Shown piece by piece: positions 34,011-42,340 of a DNA stretch of 64,000 bases; the first letter of the stretch is position 1, and every line of letters begins with the position of its first letter. Position numbers and translations under genes: made by a program. The stretch covers positions 1 to 64,000 of the forward strand of contig NZ_JACHIG010000015.1 in NCBI RefSeq assembly GCF_014203095.1, in the 5' to 3' direction. The DNA comes from Prosthecobacter vanneervenii. Its GTDB lineage: Bacteria > Verrucomicrobiota > Verrucomicrobiia > Verrucomicrobiales > Verrucomicrobiaceae. The notes under the pieces are model-generated. The model was not told the DNA's origin. It saw only the letters and a list, made by a program, of their open reading frames with translations, and did no database searches.

Positions 34011-35357
34011 TCAGGCGAGGATTTTTTTTGCCACACTGCCTTTCACATCGGTGAGCCTGAAATCCCTGCCCGCATATCGGTAGGTGAGCCGCTCATGGTC
34101 CAGGCCCAGCAGATGCAGAATGGTAGCGTGAAAGTCATGGGTATGCATCTTGTCCTCCACCGCCTCGTAGCCAAGGTCGTCCGTGCTGCCGTAGCGCAGC
34201 CCGCCCTTCACGCCGCCACCGGCCATCCAGGCAGTGAAGCCTTTGCTGTTGTGATCGCGCCCATCCGCGCCCTGTCCATGGGGAGTGCGGCCAAATTCAC
34301 CTGACCAGACCACCAGCGTGTCCTTGAGCAGGCCCCGGGTTTGCAGATCCGCGAGCAGCGCGGCGATGGGCTGATCCACTGCGGCGGCGGTCTTGGGCAG
34401 GTCCTGCGAGATTTTGAAATGATGGTCCCAGTCGCTGTGCGTGACTTCCACAAATCGCACTCCAGCCTCGACCATGCGTCGGGCGAGGAGGCATTTTCGG
34501 CCAAAATCATCCGTCGCCCGGCCATCGCCAATGCCGTAGGCCTCCAGCGTCTGTCGGTTTTCCTTGGAAAGGTCCATGACCTTCGGCATCTCACTCTGCA
34601 TTTTAAAAGCCAGCTCGAAGGACTCGATCGCCCCTTCCACTTCAGGATTGAACTGATCGCGCTGGAGTTTCTCGCGGTTCAGCGTCTGGATCAACTCGAG
34701 CTCCTTCCGCTGAGCGACACTGCCGACAGGGGGCGTGATGTTGCGCACCTGCGCATTGGCAATGGGTCGCGCATCCGCACCGACGCGAGTTCCCTGATAG
34801 ATCGCAGGCAGAAAGGCACTGCCGTAATTCTGCGCACCGCCAAACAAAGAGGGAGGCGCGATGGTGACAAAACCCGGCAGATTTTCGTTCACAGTGCCGA
34901 GGCCGTAAAGCGCCCAAGCCCCGAGTGAGGGACGCACAAACTGTGAATTGCCTGTGTGCAGCTTCAGAAAAGACTGGGCATGAGCCGGCAATTCCGTGTG
35001 CATGGAATTGATAAGACAAAGCTCATCCACATGCTTCGAAAGGTGCGGGAAGAGCTCGCTGATTGGCAGCCCGCTTTTTCCCTGAGGTGCAAATTTCCAC
35101 TGCGAGCCATGAAGCTTGGTGCCTGGAGCACGGCCATCCTTGCCAGAGGCTTCCGTAAGCTTGGGCTTGTAGTCAAAGGTGTCCACATGGGAGGGCGCAC
35201 CGCGCATGCACAGGAAGATGACACGCGTGGCCTTGGCGCTGAAGTGCGGCTGCTTCACCGCCAGAGGGTTGCCGGCCTCAGCCTGAGCCAGTGCCTGAAA
35301 TGCCAGCCAGCCAAAGCCGACTCCGCTGGTCTGAAGAAAATGACGACGGGAGTTCAT
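34011..35357 (-). CDS. DUF1501 Tat-exported protein
   Basis: 448 residues from ATG 35357, chosen because it opens the Tat signal NSRRHFLQTSGVGFGWLAFQAL; the frame is open upstream but only as a shadow of the PSD1 gene. Motifs: CMRGAPSHVDTFDYKP (GAPS in place of GGPS), HSDWDHHFKIS, WSGEFGRTPHGQGADGRDHNSKGFTAWMAGGG and a closing [24 protein letters not shown]. It sits 4 bases after the EF-hand PSD1 gene and is the last gene of the ECF-sigma operon. Only 41 bases separate its stop from gntR, so read-through between the two operons is possible. Confidence 0.91.
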   Translation of the reverse strand: MNSRRHFLQTSGVGFGWLAFQALAQAEAGNPLAVKQPHFSAKATRVIFLCMRGAPSHVDTFDYKPKLTEASGKDGRAPGTKLHGSQWKFAPQGKSGLPISELFPHLSKHVDELCLINSMHTELPAHAQSFLKLHTGNSQFVRPSLGAWALYGLGTVNENLPGFVTIAPPSLFGGAQNYGSAFLPAIYQGTRVGADARPIANAQVRNITPPVGSVAQRKELELIQTLNREKLQRDQFNPEVEGAIESFELAFKMQSEMPKVMDLSKENRQTLEAYGIGDGRATDDFGRKCLLARRMVEAGVRFVEVTHSDWDHHFKISQDLPKTAAAVDQPIAALLADLQTRGLLKDTLVVWSGEFGRTPHGQGADGRDHNSKGFTAWMAGGGVKGGLRYGSTDDLGYEAVEDKMHTHDFHATILHLLGLDHERLTYRYAGRDFRLTDVKGSVAKKILA

Positions 35358-35361
35358 GAGT

Positions 35362-38178
35362 TTAGTCGATGGAGCGGAATTCAGCGCTGCCGAGCAGAGC
35401 GCGGCAGAAGGAGGTGAGCACGTCATTTTCCAGACGCGGGAAATCAGCAAAGAAGCGCTGAACTGCACGAGTCTCGGCAGCGGTGGGCATCCGGGCGAAA
35501 GCGAGCTTGAACGCCATGGCGGTTCGCTGGTCTTCTGGCAGAGGCCGTAACCTGTCCGCCAGACGCCTGGCCTGCGCACCTACAAAGTCATTGTTTAGAA
35601 GAAACAGGGCCTGCGAGGGCACCGTGGTCACATCCCGGCTGCCATTCACAGCACTGGGTTCGGCAAAGTCAAAGACCGTGAGCGCATCAGGAACGGCATT
35701 GCGTGGCACAGGCAGATAGACGCTGCGCATGTCCCCGCCAGCGGTCAGGAAGGGCTCCTCGCTCAACGGAGAACGAAGGCTCTTGATGGAAAAGCCGCCA
35801 ATCGCAGCATCGCCACACTGGGCGACAGCCGAACCCACCGGTGCCTCCGTCTTCAACCCACCACTGACTGCCAGCATGGCATCACGAATGCACTCAGCGT
35901 CCAGACGACGTGGGGACATGTGCCAGACCAAGCTGTTTTCAGGATCCACCTCAAAGGATCTGGCTTCATGGGCCGAGGAAAGCTGGTAGGCACGGCTCAT
36001 GACGATCTCCTTGATGAGAGACTTCATGGACCATCCGCCGACCTGCAGCCGCAGTGCCAGATGATCGAGCAGTGGCTGACTGGCGGGCGGCTGGCCGGTG
36101 GTGCCAAAGTTGTCCACTGTAGAAACAATCCCTCTCCCAAAAAGCCAGTGCCAAACGCGATTGGCAAACACACGTGCGGTCAGAGGATTGGCAGATGACA
36201 CCAGCCATTCGGCAAGCTCACGGCGACCGCTTTCCCTGGGAGGTATCGCGGGTGCTGCCGCTGAAAGCACACTGACAAAGCCACGTGGCACTTTGGCACC
36301 GGGCTTGTCCACATCGCCACGCGCAAAGAGCGGGCTGTCATCGATCGAGCAATACTGGGCAGGACGTCCAGCGATCATGCGGAACGTCTCTTCCACCGAC
36401 TTCGGCTTGGTTGGCGGCCCGGCGCCAGGCGTAGTCGGATAATCGCGCACGCCCATGGCCAACCGCTTCTGCCGACCCTCGCTGTCATAGGAAGCCAGCT
36501 CGGTCTTGCACTCGCCGATCTTGGCATTGATGCCCACAAACATGACCAGCTTTTGCGGGTCATTGTTCACATTAAACCCCTTGCCGCTGAAAAGTGCTTT
36601 TGCCGCCGTGGCATAAAACTGCACCGCTCCGTAGCGCTCAGTTTTGGTGAGCTCCCTTTCCAGCTCGGCACGGCGCTCTGGCGTAAGGACCAGGGGCATG
36701 CGCGGCAGACCGCAGTCCGTAGGCAGCTCGATCAGCGGAGTGGCATGAATATTTTGGAAATTTGGCGCGGTTCCATACAGCATCTCCGTGCTCAGGAAGA
36801 TGCCAGCAAGCGCGTAATAGTCGCGCTGAGAGATGGGATCAAACTTGTGATCATGACAGCGCGCGCAGGCCACCGTGAGGCCGAGCACGGCCTGGGAAAC
36901 GGCATCGATCTGCTCGTCAGCCGTGTCGAGCGCCAGCTGCTTGGGGCTGCGCTCATTCAGGCTGCGCGTGCCGATGGCAAGAAAGCCGGTGGCGATCTGC
37001 TTCAGCGCACGGTCGCGGCTGTCTTTGGCCTGGAGCAGGTCGCCTGCGATTTGTTCACGGACAAAGTCGTCGAACGGCTTGTCGCTGTTGAATGCTTCAA
37101 TGACATAGTCACGATAGCGCCAGGCATGCGGATAGAGGCAGTTTACATCTTTGCCGGAGGACTCGGCATAGCGTGCCACGTCCAGCCAATGACGTCCCCA
37201 GCGCTCGCCAAAACGAGGCGACTTGAGAAGAGCATCGACGATCCTTTCAAATGACTTCGCATCTGGGTGCGCCGAAAAAAAGTCCACCTGCTCAGGCGTG
37301 GGTGGCAGTCCGGTAAGATCAAAGCACACCCGGCGGAGCAGCCCAGCTGGCGCAGCGTCACCAACCGGCTTCAGCCCCCGCGATTCCAGCCCGGCAAGGA
37401 TGAAGCGGTCCACGTCTGTTTTTGGCCATGCTGTGTCTTTCACAGACGGCACCGCTGGCTGCTTCACGGGTTGAAAGGCCCAGTGGCTTCTGGCTTTCTC
37501 CGTGTCCCATTCAGATTTGACTACCGCAGCTTTGCCTTCGCGGGGATCGGGCGCCCCCATGCGCACCCATTGTTCAAAGTCAGCGATGACAGAATCCGCC
37601 AGCCTGCCGCCGCTCTTTTCCGGCGGCATCTGCAGATCCTTGTTGGTGTAGCGCAGGGATTCGATGAGCAGGCTTTTCGCCAGGTCTCCGGGGACAATGG
37701 CCGGGCCACTGTCCCCACCGCGTCGGATGCCCTCCCGAGTATCCAGCACCAGGCCGCCTTTGATTTTTTCAGAGTTTTCGGCATGGCATTTGTAGCATTT
37801 TTCCGCGAGTACCGGCCGGATCTTCTTTTCGAAAAATGCGATCTGATCTGCGCTGCCCGGAGTCTCGGCGACAGCCGGCTTTTCAGGAGAAGGCTTCGTA
37901 CTGCCGCTGATGGCGGCGATGTTCATGTATTCGTCATGCGACAGCCTGCCATCCTGATTCGCATCGAGGGTGTGAAACAAGTAGTCCACCACCTGCGGCT
38001 TGCCTTTCAGCTTTGGCGAATATTCTCCCAGAGCCTTGAACTCAGCAGCGTTGAGCGCGGCATCACGGTCCTGGTCAAAAGCGGTGAATCCCTGCTCAAG
38101 CTTCTGCTTCAGCGCAGCATCCTGAGCCGAAACTGAGGAGAGAAAGGCGATCAGCAGGAGGAATGGATGCGTCTTCAT
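35362..38178 (-). CDS. EF-hand plus PSD1 protein (PSCyt1-DUF1549-DUF1553)
   Basis: 938 residues, signal MKTHPFLLLIAFLSSVSA. Two EF-hand calcium loops precede the cytochrome domain: residues 35-46 (Asp at 1, 3 and 5, Glu at 12) and 72-83 (DANQDGRLSHDE, near-consensus). A Pro/Ala linker follows, then PSCyt1 with CYKCH at 128-132 and DLQMPPEKSGGRL. DUF1549 has [37 protein letters not shown] and CARCHDHKFDP. DUF1553 contains ELAEWLVSSANPLTARVFANRVW and ends LLGSAEFRSID. Calcium may stabilise or signal to the cytochrome module. The start overlaps the preceding LTXXQ-like gene's stop as ATGA. Confidence 0.92.
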   Translation of the reverse strand: MKTHPFLLLIAFLSSVSAQDAALKQKLEQGFTAFDQDRDAALNAAEFKALGEYSPKLKGKPQVVDYLFHTLDANQDGRLSHDEYMNIAAISGSTKPSPEKPAVAETPGSADQIAFFEKKIRPVLAEKCYKCHAENSEKIKGGLVLDTREGIRRGGDSGPAIVPGDLAKSLLIESLRYTNKDLQMPPEKSGGRLADSVIADFEQWVRMGAPDPREGKAAVVKSEWDTEKARSHWAFQPVKQPAVPSVKDTAWPKTDVDRFILAGLESRGLKPVGDAAPAGLLRRVCFDLTGLPPTPEQVDFFSAHPDAKSFERIVDALLKSPRFGERWGRHWLDVARYAESSGKDVNCLYPHAWRYRDYVIEAFNSDKPFDDFVREQIAGDLLQAKDSRDRALKQIATGFLAIGTRSLNERSPKQLALDTADEQIDAVSQAVLGLTVACARCHDHKFDPISQRDYYALAGIFLSTEMLYGTAPNFQNIHATPLIELPTDCGLPRMPLVLTPERRAELERELTKTERYGAVQFYATAAKALFSGKGFNVNNDPQKLVMFVGINAKIGECKTELASYDSEGRQKRLAMGVRDYPTTPGAGPPTKPKSVEETFRMIAGRPAQYCSIDDSPLFARGDVDKPGAKVPRGFVSVLSAAAPAIPPRESGRRELAEWLVSSANPLTARVFANRVWHWLFGRGIVSTVDNFGTTGQPPASQPLLDHLALRLQVGGWSMKSLIKEIVMSRAYQLSSAHEARSFEVDPENSLVWHMSPRRLDAECIRDAMLAVSGGLKTEAPVGSAVAQCGDAAIGGFSIKSLRSPLSEEPFLTAGGDMRSVYLPVPRNAVPDALTVFDFAEPSAVNGSRDVTTVPSQALFLLNNDFVGAQARRLADRLRPLPEDQRTAMAFKLAFARMPTAAETRAVQRFFADFPRLENDVLTSFCRALLGSAEFRSID

Positions 38179-38543
38179 GGCTTCATGAATTTTTCAAATC
38201 TCACCCGGCGCTCGTCACCCAGCTTCTTGAATTCCTCGATCTGCTCGGGTGTGAGCAGCCCGGCCAGCTCGGTGGACTGGCGAATCGAAGCCTGGGCGAT
38301 GGCGGTGAGCGTGTCGTTTTTGATCGTTGCGAGATCCTGCCGGAGCTGGTCATAGATCGGCTTTGACTTTTCGATCTGCTCGGGTGTGAGCTTCAGACGC
38401 TTGATCTCCTCCTTCATGCGCTGCTGCACGAAGTGATCTTCGCTGATGAGCTTCTTCGCGAAAGGCAGCGCAAGACCAACACCGAACAGGGCGCCGAGAA
38501 TGAAGAGCCCGACAAGTGAGATGACGATGTAGAATTTTTTCAT
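38175..38543 (-). CDS. Spy/LTXXQ-like membrane-anchored periplasmic protein
   Basis: 122 residues from ATG 38543; the longer open frame upstream overlaps two other genes. Residues 5-27 form one membrane helix (YIVISLVGLFILGALFGVGLAL), followed by a highly charged helical domain with two LTPEQIE repeats (KRLKLTPEQIEKSKPIYDQL and AGLLTPEQIEEFKKLGDERR). The LTPEQ repeat and helical periodicity resemble the Spy/CpxP/CnrX group of periplasmic chaperones or stress sensors. CnrX-type proteins act with an anti-sigma and ECF sigma factor. That is exactly the context here: sigma, small membrane protein, then this gene, all overlapping. Resemblance is by pattern, not a search. Confidence 0.7.
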   Translation of the reverse strand: MKKFYIVISLVGLFILGALFGVGLALPFAKKLISEDHFVQQRMKEEIKRLKLTPEQIEKSKPIYDQLRQDLATIKNDTLTAIAQASIRQSTELAGLLTPEQIEEFKKLGDERRVRFEKFMKP

Positions 38544-38818
38544 GGGAAAAGCGGGGTTTGGATGAAGACCTGCGCAAGATCGTGCGCGTCGGAGCTCATG
38601 GCACCGGCAGACCACCAAAGGCAGGCGGCCGTCGCTACGGCAGCCACGGGCAGGGCTCCGAGCGAAAAACGGGCCCACAGGGCAGAGCTGTCCGGCGTTT
38701 CGGTCGATGCGACCAGCACACGTGTCACAAAGCCATAAGGCAGCTCCTCCGGCACAGCAGGCGGCGCGCTTCGTGCTCGGGCGGCGAGTTGTTCCAATCG
38801 TTGGTTGGTTCCGTTCAT
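38540..38818 (-). CDS. Small single-pass membrane protein, candidate anti-sigma factor
   Basis: 92 residues. Hydrophilic N-terminus (NGTNQRLEQLAARARSAPP), then a conserved-looking PYGFVTRVLVAS, then one membrane helix near residues 50-70 (FSLGALPVAAVATAACLWWSA) and a short tail DAHDLAQVFIQ. It starts inside the sigma gene's stop (ATGA) and ends inside the next gene's start. A small membrane protein directly after an ECF sigma gene is usually an anti-sigma factor, but the zinc HxxxCxxC motif is absent. Position, not sequence, supports the call. Confidence 0.6.
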   Translation of the reverse strand: MNGTNQRLEQLAARARSAPPAVPEELPYGFVTRVLVASTETPDSSALWARFSLGALPVAAVATAACLWWSAGAMSSDAHDLAQVFIQTPLFP

Positions 38819-39402
38819 GAGTGTGATGCTTCGAGTTGTTCAAAGGCCGCGCGCAGCCTGCGGCGGGCGCGGAAGGCACGCACCTTCACCAGCGTGCGGC
38901 TCCATCCCGTGAGGACGGCGATTTCGTCGGTCGATCTGCCTTCGAGATGCAAAAGGCTGAGCACCATGCGGTCGTCGGCACTCAGCGTGTCCAGCAGGCG
39001 CAGCATGAGTGCGCGCGATTCGTCGCTCAGCGCCTCCGGTTTCGGCTCCGCAGCCGTCAGAGTGGCCTGCAGGGCATCCTGCTCCCCCTGGGTAAGATCG
39101 CTCCAGCGCAGCTCCGGCCTTACGCGGCGTGCGCGGTAATAGTCCCGGCATTGATTGATGGCGATTCGCGCCAGCCAGGGCTCCAGGGGCTTGGAGGCAT
39201 CCCACTGCGAGGCCTTGGCAAAACACCGCACAAAGGTCTGCTGCGCCAGATCCTCCACGCATCCGGAATCTGCGATGTGACGACGGATAAGCGAGGCGAC
39301 AAAAGGGTAGAATGCCTCCACCAGAGAGCGAGCCGCCCCCTCGTCGCTGCATCGCAGCCACGCTGCCATGCAGGCGCGGGATTCGCTGTCGGTCAGAATC
39401 AT
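38815..39402 (-). CDS. ECF RNA polymerase sigma factor (sigma-70 family)
   Basis: 195 residues. Region 2 spans about 25-95 (FYPFVASLIRRHI, VEDLAQQTFVRCFAKASQWD, EPWLARIAINQCRDYYR). Region 4 spans about 130-185 (LLDTLSADDRMVLSLLHLEGRSTDEIAVLTGWSRTLVKVRAFRARRRLRAA). Regions 1 and 3 are missing, as expected for extracytoplasmic-function sigmas. It heads a five-gene chain in which each start overlaps or nearly touches the preceding stop, down to the DUF1501 gene ending at 34011. It therefore probably controls the PSD1/DUF1501 pair, itself included. A possible ECF-type promoter lies upstream. Confidence 0.93.
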   Translation of the reverse strand: MILTDSESRACMAAWLRCSDEGAARSLVEAFYPFVASLIRRHIADSGCVEDLAQQTFVRCFAKASQWDASKPLEPWLARIAINQCRDYYRARRVRPELRWSDLTQGEQDALQATLTAAEPKPEALSDESRALMLRLLDTLSADDRMVLSLLHLEGRSTDEIAVLTGWSRTLVKVRAFRARRRLRAAFEQLEASHS

Positions 39403-39442
39403 GGAAGCTGGAGATCACGAATACACATCCTTTCCCGGCTTC

Positions 39443-39468
39443 TACGGGCAGGATGAGCAGCGGTTACA
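39443..39468 (-). promoter_or_regulatory. Possible ECF-type autoregulatory promoter
   Basis: Read toward the sigma gene, TGTAACCG (39468-39461) is followed, 15 bases after GTAACC, by CGTA (39446-39443). TGTAAC plus CGT at 15-17 bases is a frequent ECF promoter form. Transcription would begin roughly 30-35 bases before the sigma ATG. One match in a short gap is weak evidence and no second copy was noticed in this window. Confidence 0.28.
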
Positions 39469-39497
39469 GCATCCGGAAAATATATTTCGCAGCGGGC

Positions 39498-41180
39498 TTA
39501 CTTCGCATTCTTTTCGATGAACTCGATGATCGGCGTCGAGTCGTCCAGACCGTGGGGGTGGTGGCCCACGCCGGGCTTGCGAATGAGGGTGATGCTGCCC
39601 CCGAGTGCCTTGTAACGTGTCTCGATCAGGCCTGTGTTTTCGTCCCACGGCACTACGTCGTCGGCATCGCCAAAGACATGCAGGAGCGGCACCTTGTTTT
39701 TCGCCAGCGGCTCCAGATTGTCCACAGGGTTGCCCTTGTAAGCGAGCGCCTCTGCTTCGTCCTTGAAGGCCCACAGCTTGGGCACCAGCGCCCAGTTTTT
39801 CGCATCGCCCTTGCCTTTGCCCTTGCCGCCGGGCCAGCTCTTGAAGTCGCACACCGGCGCATCGGCGTAGATGCAGGAAACCTTGTCGGGATTGGCGATG
39901 GCCCAGTTGTAGCAGTACAAACCACCACGGCTGAGCCCGACCAAGGAGGGCTTGGCGCTGAGTGCGTAGTTGCTGGTAAGCTCGCTGTAGCACTGGTTCC
40001 ACAGCTTCACGGCATCAGGACAGCCCAGCATGTCATTGATCTTCATATAGACGATGTGGAAGCCTTTTCCCAGCAGGGCGATGTCGGGCGCGGGCTTGTG
40101 CCCGAAGAATTCCCCATGCCAGACCCACGGCCTGCCCGGCGCGGCGGCCTTCGGGGCAACAACGGTCACCGGCTTGCCAGCGATGGTCAGCTCGTGCTTC
40201 GCGTAGCCATTCCATTCGCCAGTCTGATTCGGAAACACGATTTCCTTGGAGTTAGCGAGCTTGCGCGCCTCAACATCGAGTTCAGCAGCCTTCGCTTTGG
40301 CTTCCTCAATGGGCAGCCCCGGAGGATTGCCGGGACGCTTGTGCCCCACGTAGCTCAGCCAGGCCGGACGCAGGATCGCATGCTTCTTTTTGACGAGCGC
40401 GAGGATGGCGGCGCCGTTGGGATGGTCCGGTGTGCCATCTGGTTTCACTTTGAGCCCCCAGGCATCCAGCACGGCATGCGCCATGATCAGGTGCCCCTCC
40501 GGGCCGGGATGCACGCCGTCTTTGGAAAAGGTGAACTCAGGCTCCGTCTTCCGCTTTTCTGCGATAGCAGCATTCATTGGGCCGTGAATGTCCAGCACCT
40601 CCCAGCCTTTCTGGCGCATCTCCAGCAGCCAGTCGGAGTAGAAGTCGAGCACCACGTTGTAACCCTGGTAAAACTGGCCCGGCTTCACCTGGTCGCCAGG
40701 CACCACGCGCGCCTTGATCGGCACGGGATCAAACACCGGCGGCGTGAGATGCACGATGCGTGCGCCTGCGGCGGTGACTTTGTCATGCAGCTTCTTCATC
40801 CCATCTTGAAACGCCTTCGTGCGCACCGCGCCAAGTGGCAGATAAATGCCATCATTCATGCCATAGCAGGCAAAGACGAGCTCGGGCTTGGCTTTTTCCA
40901 GCGCACGATCCAGGCGCTCGTGCAGGTCCGGGCGCGGAAACTTGCCACCCGCATGCCCTTCCTCACTCAAACCGCTCACCGTCTCACTGCTGAGCCCCAG
41001 CGGGATGATGTCCTTCGTCACCTCCGGATGCTGGGCGATCAAGGCTGCATCGATGAACTCGATATAGCCCCCACCCTGGGTGATGCTGTCGCCCAGAAAG
41101 ACGATGCGCTGTTCTTTGGGAAGCTCCGCAGCAAAAGCAGCGGTGGCAGTAAGGAGCAGGGAAAGCAGGAAGGAACGCAT
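39498..41180 (-). CDS. Two-domain secreted hydrolase: SGNH esterase fused to alpha/beta hydrolase
   Basis: 560 residues with signal MRSFLLSLLLTATAAFA. Domain 1, about 22-270, is SGNH: FLGDSITQGGG (Ser32), YGMNDG and KDGVHPGPEGH supply the Ser, Asn and Asp/His set. A 50-residue hinge rich in Lys and Ala follows. Domain 2, about 330-560, is an alpha/beta hydrolase: LVGLSRGG with Ser417, FGDADDVVPW with Asp near 505-508, and the histidine in KPGVGHHPHG near 540. Both catalytic sets look intact. A bifunctional glycan deacylase, such as an acetyl plus feruloyl or glucuronoyl-type esterase, is plausible. A short lysine-glycine tract (GGKGKGKG) sits in domain 2. Confidence 0.88.
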   Translation of the reverse strand: MRSFLLSLLLTATAAFAAELPKEQRIVFLGDSITQGGGYIEFIDAALIAQHPEVTKDIIPLGLSSETVSGLSEEGHAGGKFPRPDLHERLDRALEKAKPELVFACYGMNDGIYLPLGAVRTKAFQDGMKKLHDKVTAAGARIVHLTPPVFDPVPIKARVVPGDQVKPGQFYQGYNVVLDFYSDWLLEMRQKGWEVLDIHGPMNAAIAEKRKTEPEFTFSKDGVHPGPEGHLIMAHAVLDAWGLKVKPDGTPDHPNGAAILALVKKKHAILRPAWLSYVGHKRPGNPPGLPIEEAKAKAAELDVEARKLANSKEIVFPNQTGEWNGYAKHELTIAGKPVTVVAPKAAAPGRPWVWHGEFFGHKPAPDIALLGKGFHIVYMKINDMLGCPDAVKLWNQCYSELTSNYALSAKPSLVGLSRGGLYCYNWAIANPDKVSCIYADAPVCDFKSWPGGKGKGKGDAKNWALVPKLWAFKDEAEALAYKGNPVDNLEPLAKNKVPLLHVFGDADDVVPWDENTGLIETRYKALGGSITLIRKPGVGHHPHGLDDSTPIIEFIEKNAK

Positions 41181-41215
41181 GGAATGATCAATTCGGTGAT
41201 TTCAGCGGTCTTTTA

Positions 41216-42265
41216 TCACACCTTGTGCAGCTTGTAAGGATAGACTTGGTCTGCATTCCACTGGCAGCCATAAAGATCGCCAGCGTCATCCACGCAGACG
41301 TCATGTACATTGCGGAAAACAGGCTGGTCTTGCAGCAGCAGACCAACCTGGTCCCCCTCATACTTTGGCTGCTGTCCGCCCGGGGCGGAAATGACGCGGT
41401 TGTTCTTGTCCAGAATGATGATGAAGCCCCGCTCGCGCCACATGCGGTAATCATTCGGCTTCATGCCAAAGCACACACCGGAAAGCAGCAGATCTCCTAC
41501 AATGACCGGACGGCTCATGAAGGCGCCGGGCAGATAAACGGAATGCGAATAGGTGCCATCAAGCTGATACCAGTGGAACTCGTTGCGAATGCGCTCGGTG
41601 CAGAGCAACAGCGGAGCGGGGCCTCGGGTGTCGATGGTCACACCATGCGCTTGCATGAATTTGCCCGCATTCATCGCTTGCGTGCTGTTGCCACCGAATT
41701 TGCGGATGAATTTCCCCGTGGAGTCAAACTGCAGGATGAACTGGGAGCCATAGCCGTCCGCCACGTAGATGTCTCCATTCGGCCCCGCCACTGCCTCGGT
41801 GGGGGCATACTTGGTCACGGCGTCATAGGCGCCGCATTCCTTGGCATGCGGCAGTTCCAGAAGCACCTCACCCGTGAGGGTGGTCTTCACCACACGACCG
41901 CCACCTGGATCACAAAGCAGGAGAGATTCCTTGCCATCTCGCGCATCCAGGCTCAGGCCATGACCGCCGCGCAGCTTCAGCGTCCAGGCATCCAGCACCT
42001 TTCCTTCCTTGTCGAAGATCAGGATGTTGTTCTTCGCCTCGTCGGTGATCATGATCAGGCGCTTCTGCGAATCCATGACCATCTCATGGCAGTTTTTCAC
42101 GGGATGAGTCTCCCGCTTTGCCTTGCACCATTCCAGGTCCACCCGGTAACGATGCTCGCCATGACCAATGATGGCCCCATGAAGTGAAGTCTTGCTCTGG
42201 GCCTTGACGAATGGAGCAGAAAGTGCGGCAGCTGCGGACGTGGCGATGAAGTGGCGGCGGTTCAT
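41216..42265 (-). CDS. NHL-type six-bladed beta-propeller, exported
   Basis: 349 residues. The N-terminus MNRRHFIATSAAAALSAPFVKA is Tat-like. Blades resemble NHL repeats: ILIFDKEGKVLDAW, GGHGLSLDARDGKESLLLCDPG, EAVAGPNGDIYVADGYGSQFILQFDSTGKFIRKFGG, HGVTIDTRGPAPLLLCTER and NVHDVCVDDAGDLYGCQWNADQVYPYK. No catalytic residue set is obvious; relatives are binding proteins or peptidylglycine-lyase-like. It lies 35 bases downstream of the two-domain hydrolase start side and is divergent from the amber-interrupted gene, with 75 bases between the two starts. Confidence 0.82.
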   Translation of the reverse strand: MNRRHFIATSAAAALSAPFVKAQSKTSLHGAIIGHGEHRYRVDLEWCKAKRETHPVKNCHEMVMDSQKRLIMITDEAKNNILIFDKEGKVLDAWTLKLRGGHGLSLDARDGKESLLLCDPGGGRVVKTTLTGEVLLELPHAKECGAYDAVTKYAPTEAVAGPNGDIYVADGYGSQFILQFDSTGKFIRKFGGNSTQAMNAGKFMQAHGVTIDTRGPAPLLLCTERIRNEFHWYQLDGTYSHSVYLPGAFMSRPVIVGDLLLSGVCFGMKPNDYRMWRERGFIIILDKNNRVISAPGGQQPKYEGDQVGLLLQDQPVFRNVHDVCVDDAGDLYGCQWNADQVYPYKLHKV

Positions 42266-42340
42266 ATGAAAAAGGATGAATGTGGACCTTGCCCAGCGAG
42301 GCTGGATCCATGTAACGTAACAGCGCAGATCTTATTCCAG

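Noticed and set aside
39312..41237. A 641-codon plus-strand frame over the fusion hydrolase gene
   Set aside because: Antisense shadow of the SGNH/alpha-beta hydrolase, whose catalytic motifs read on the minus strand.
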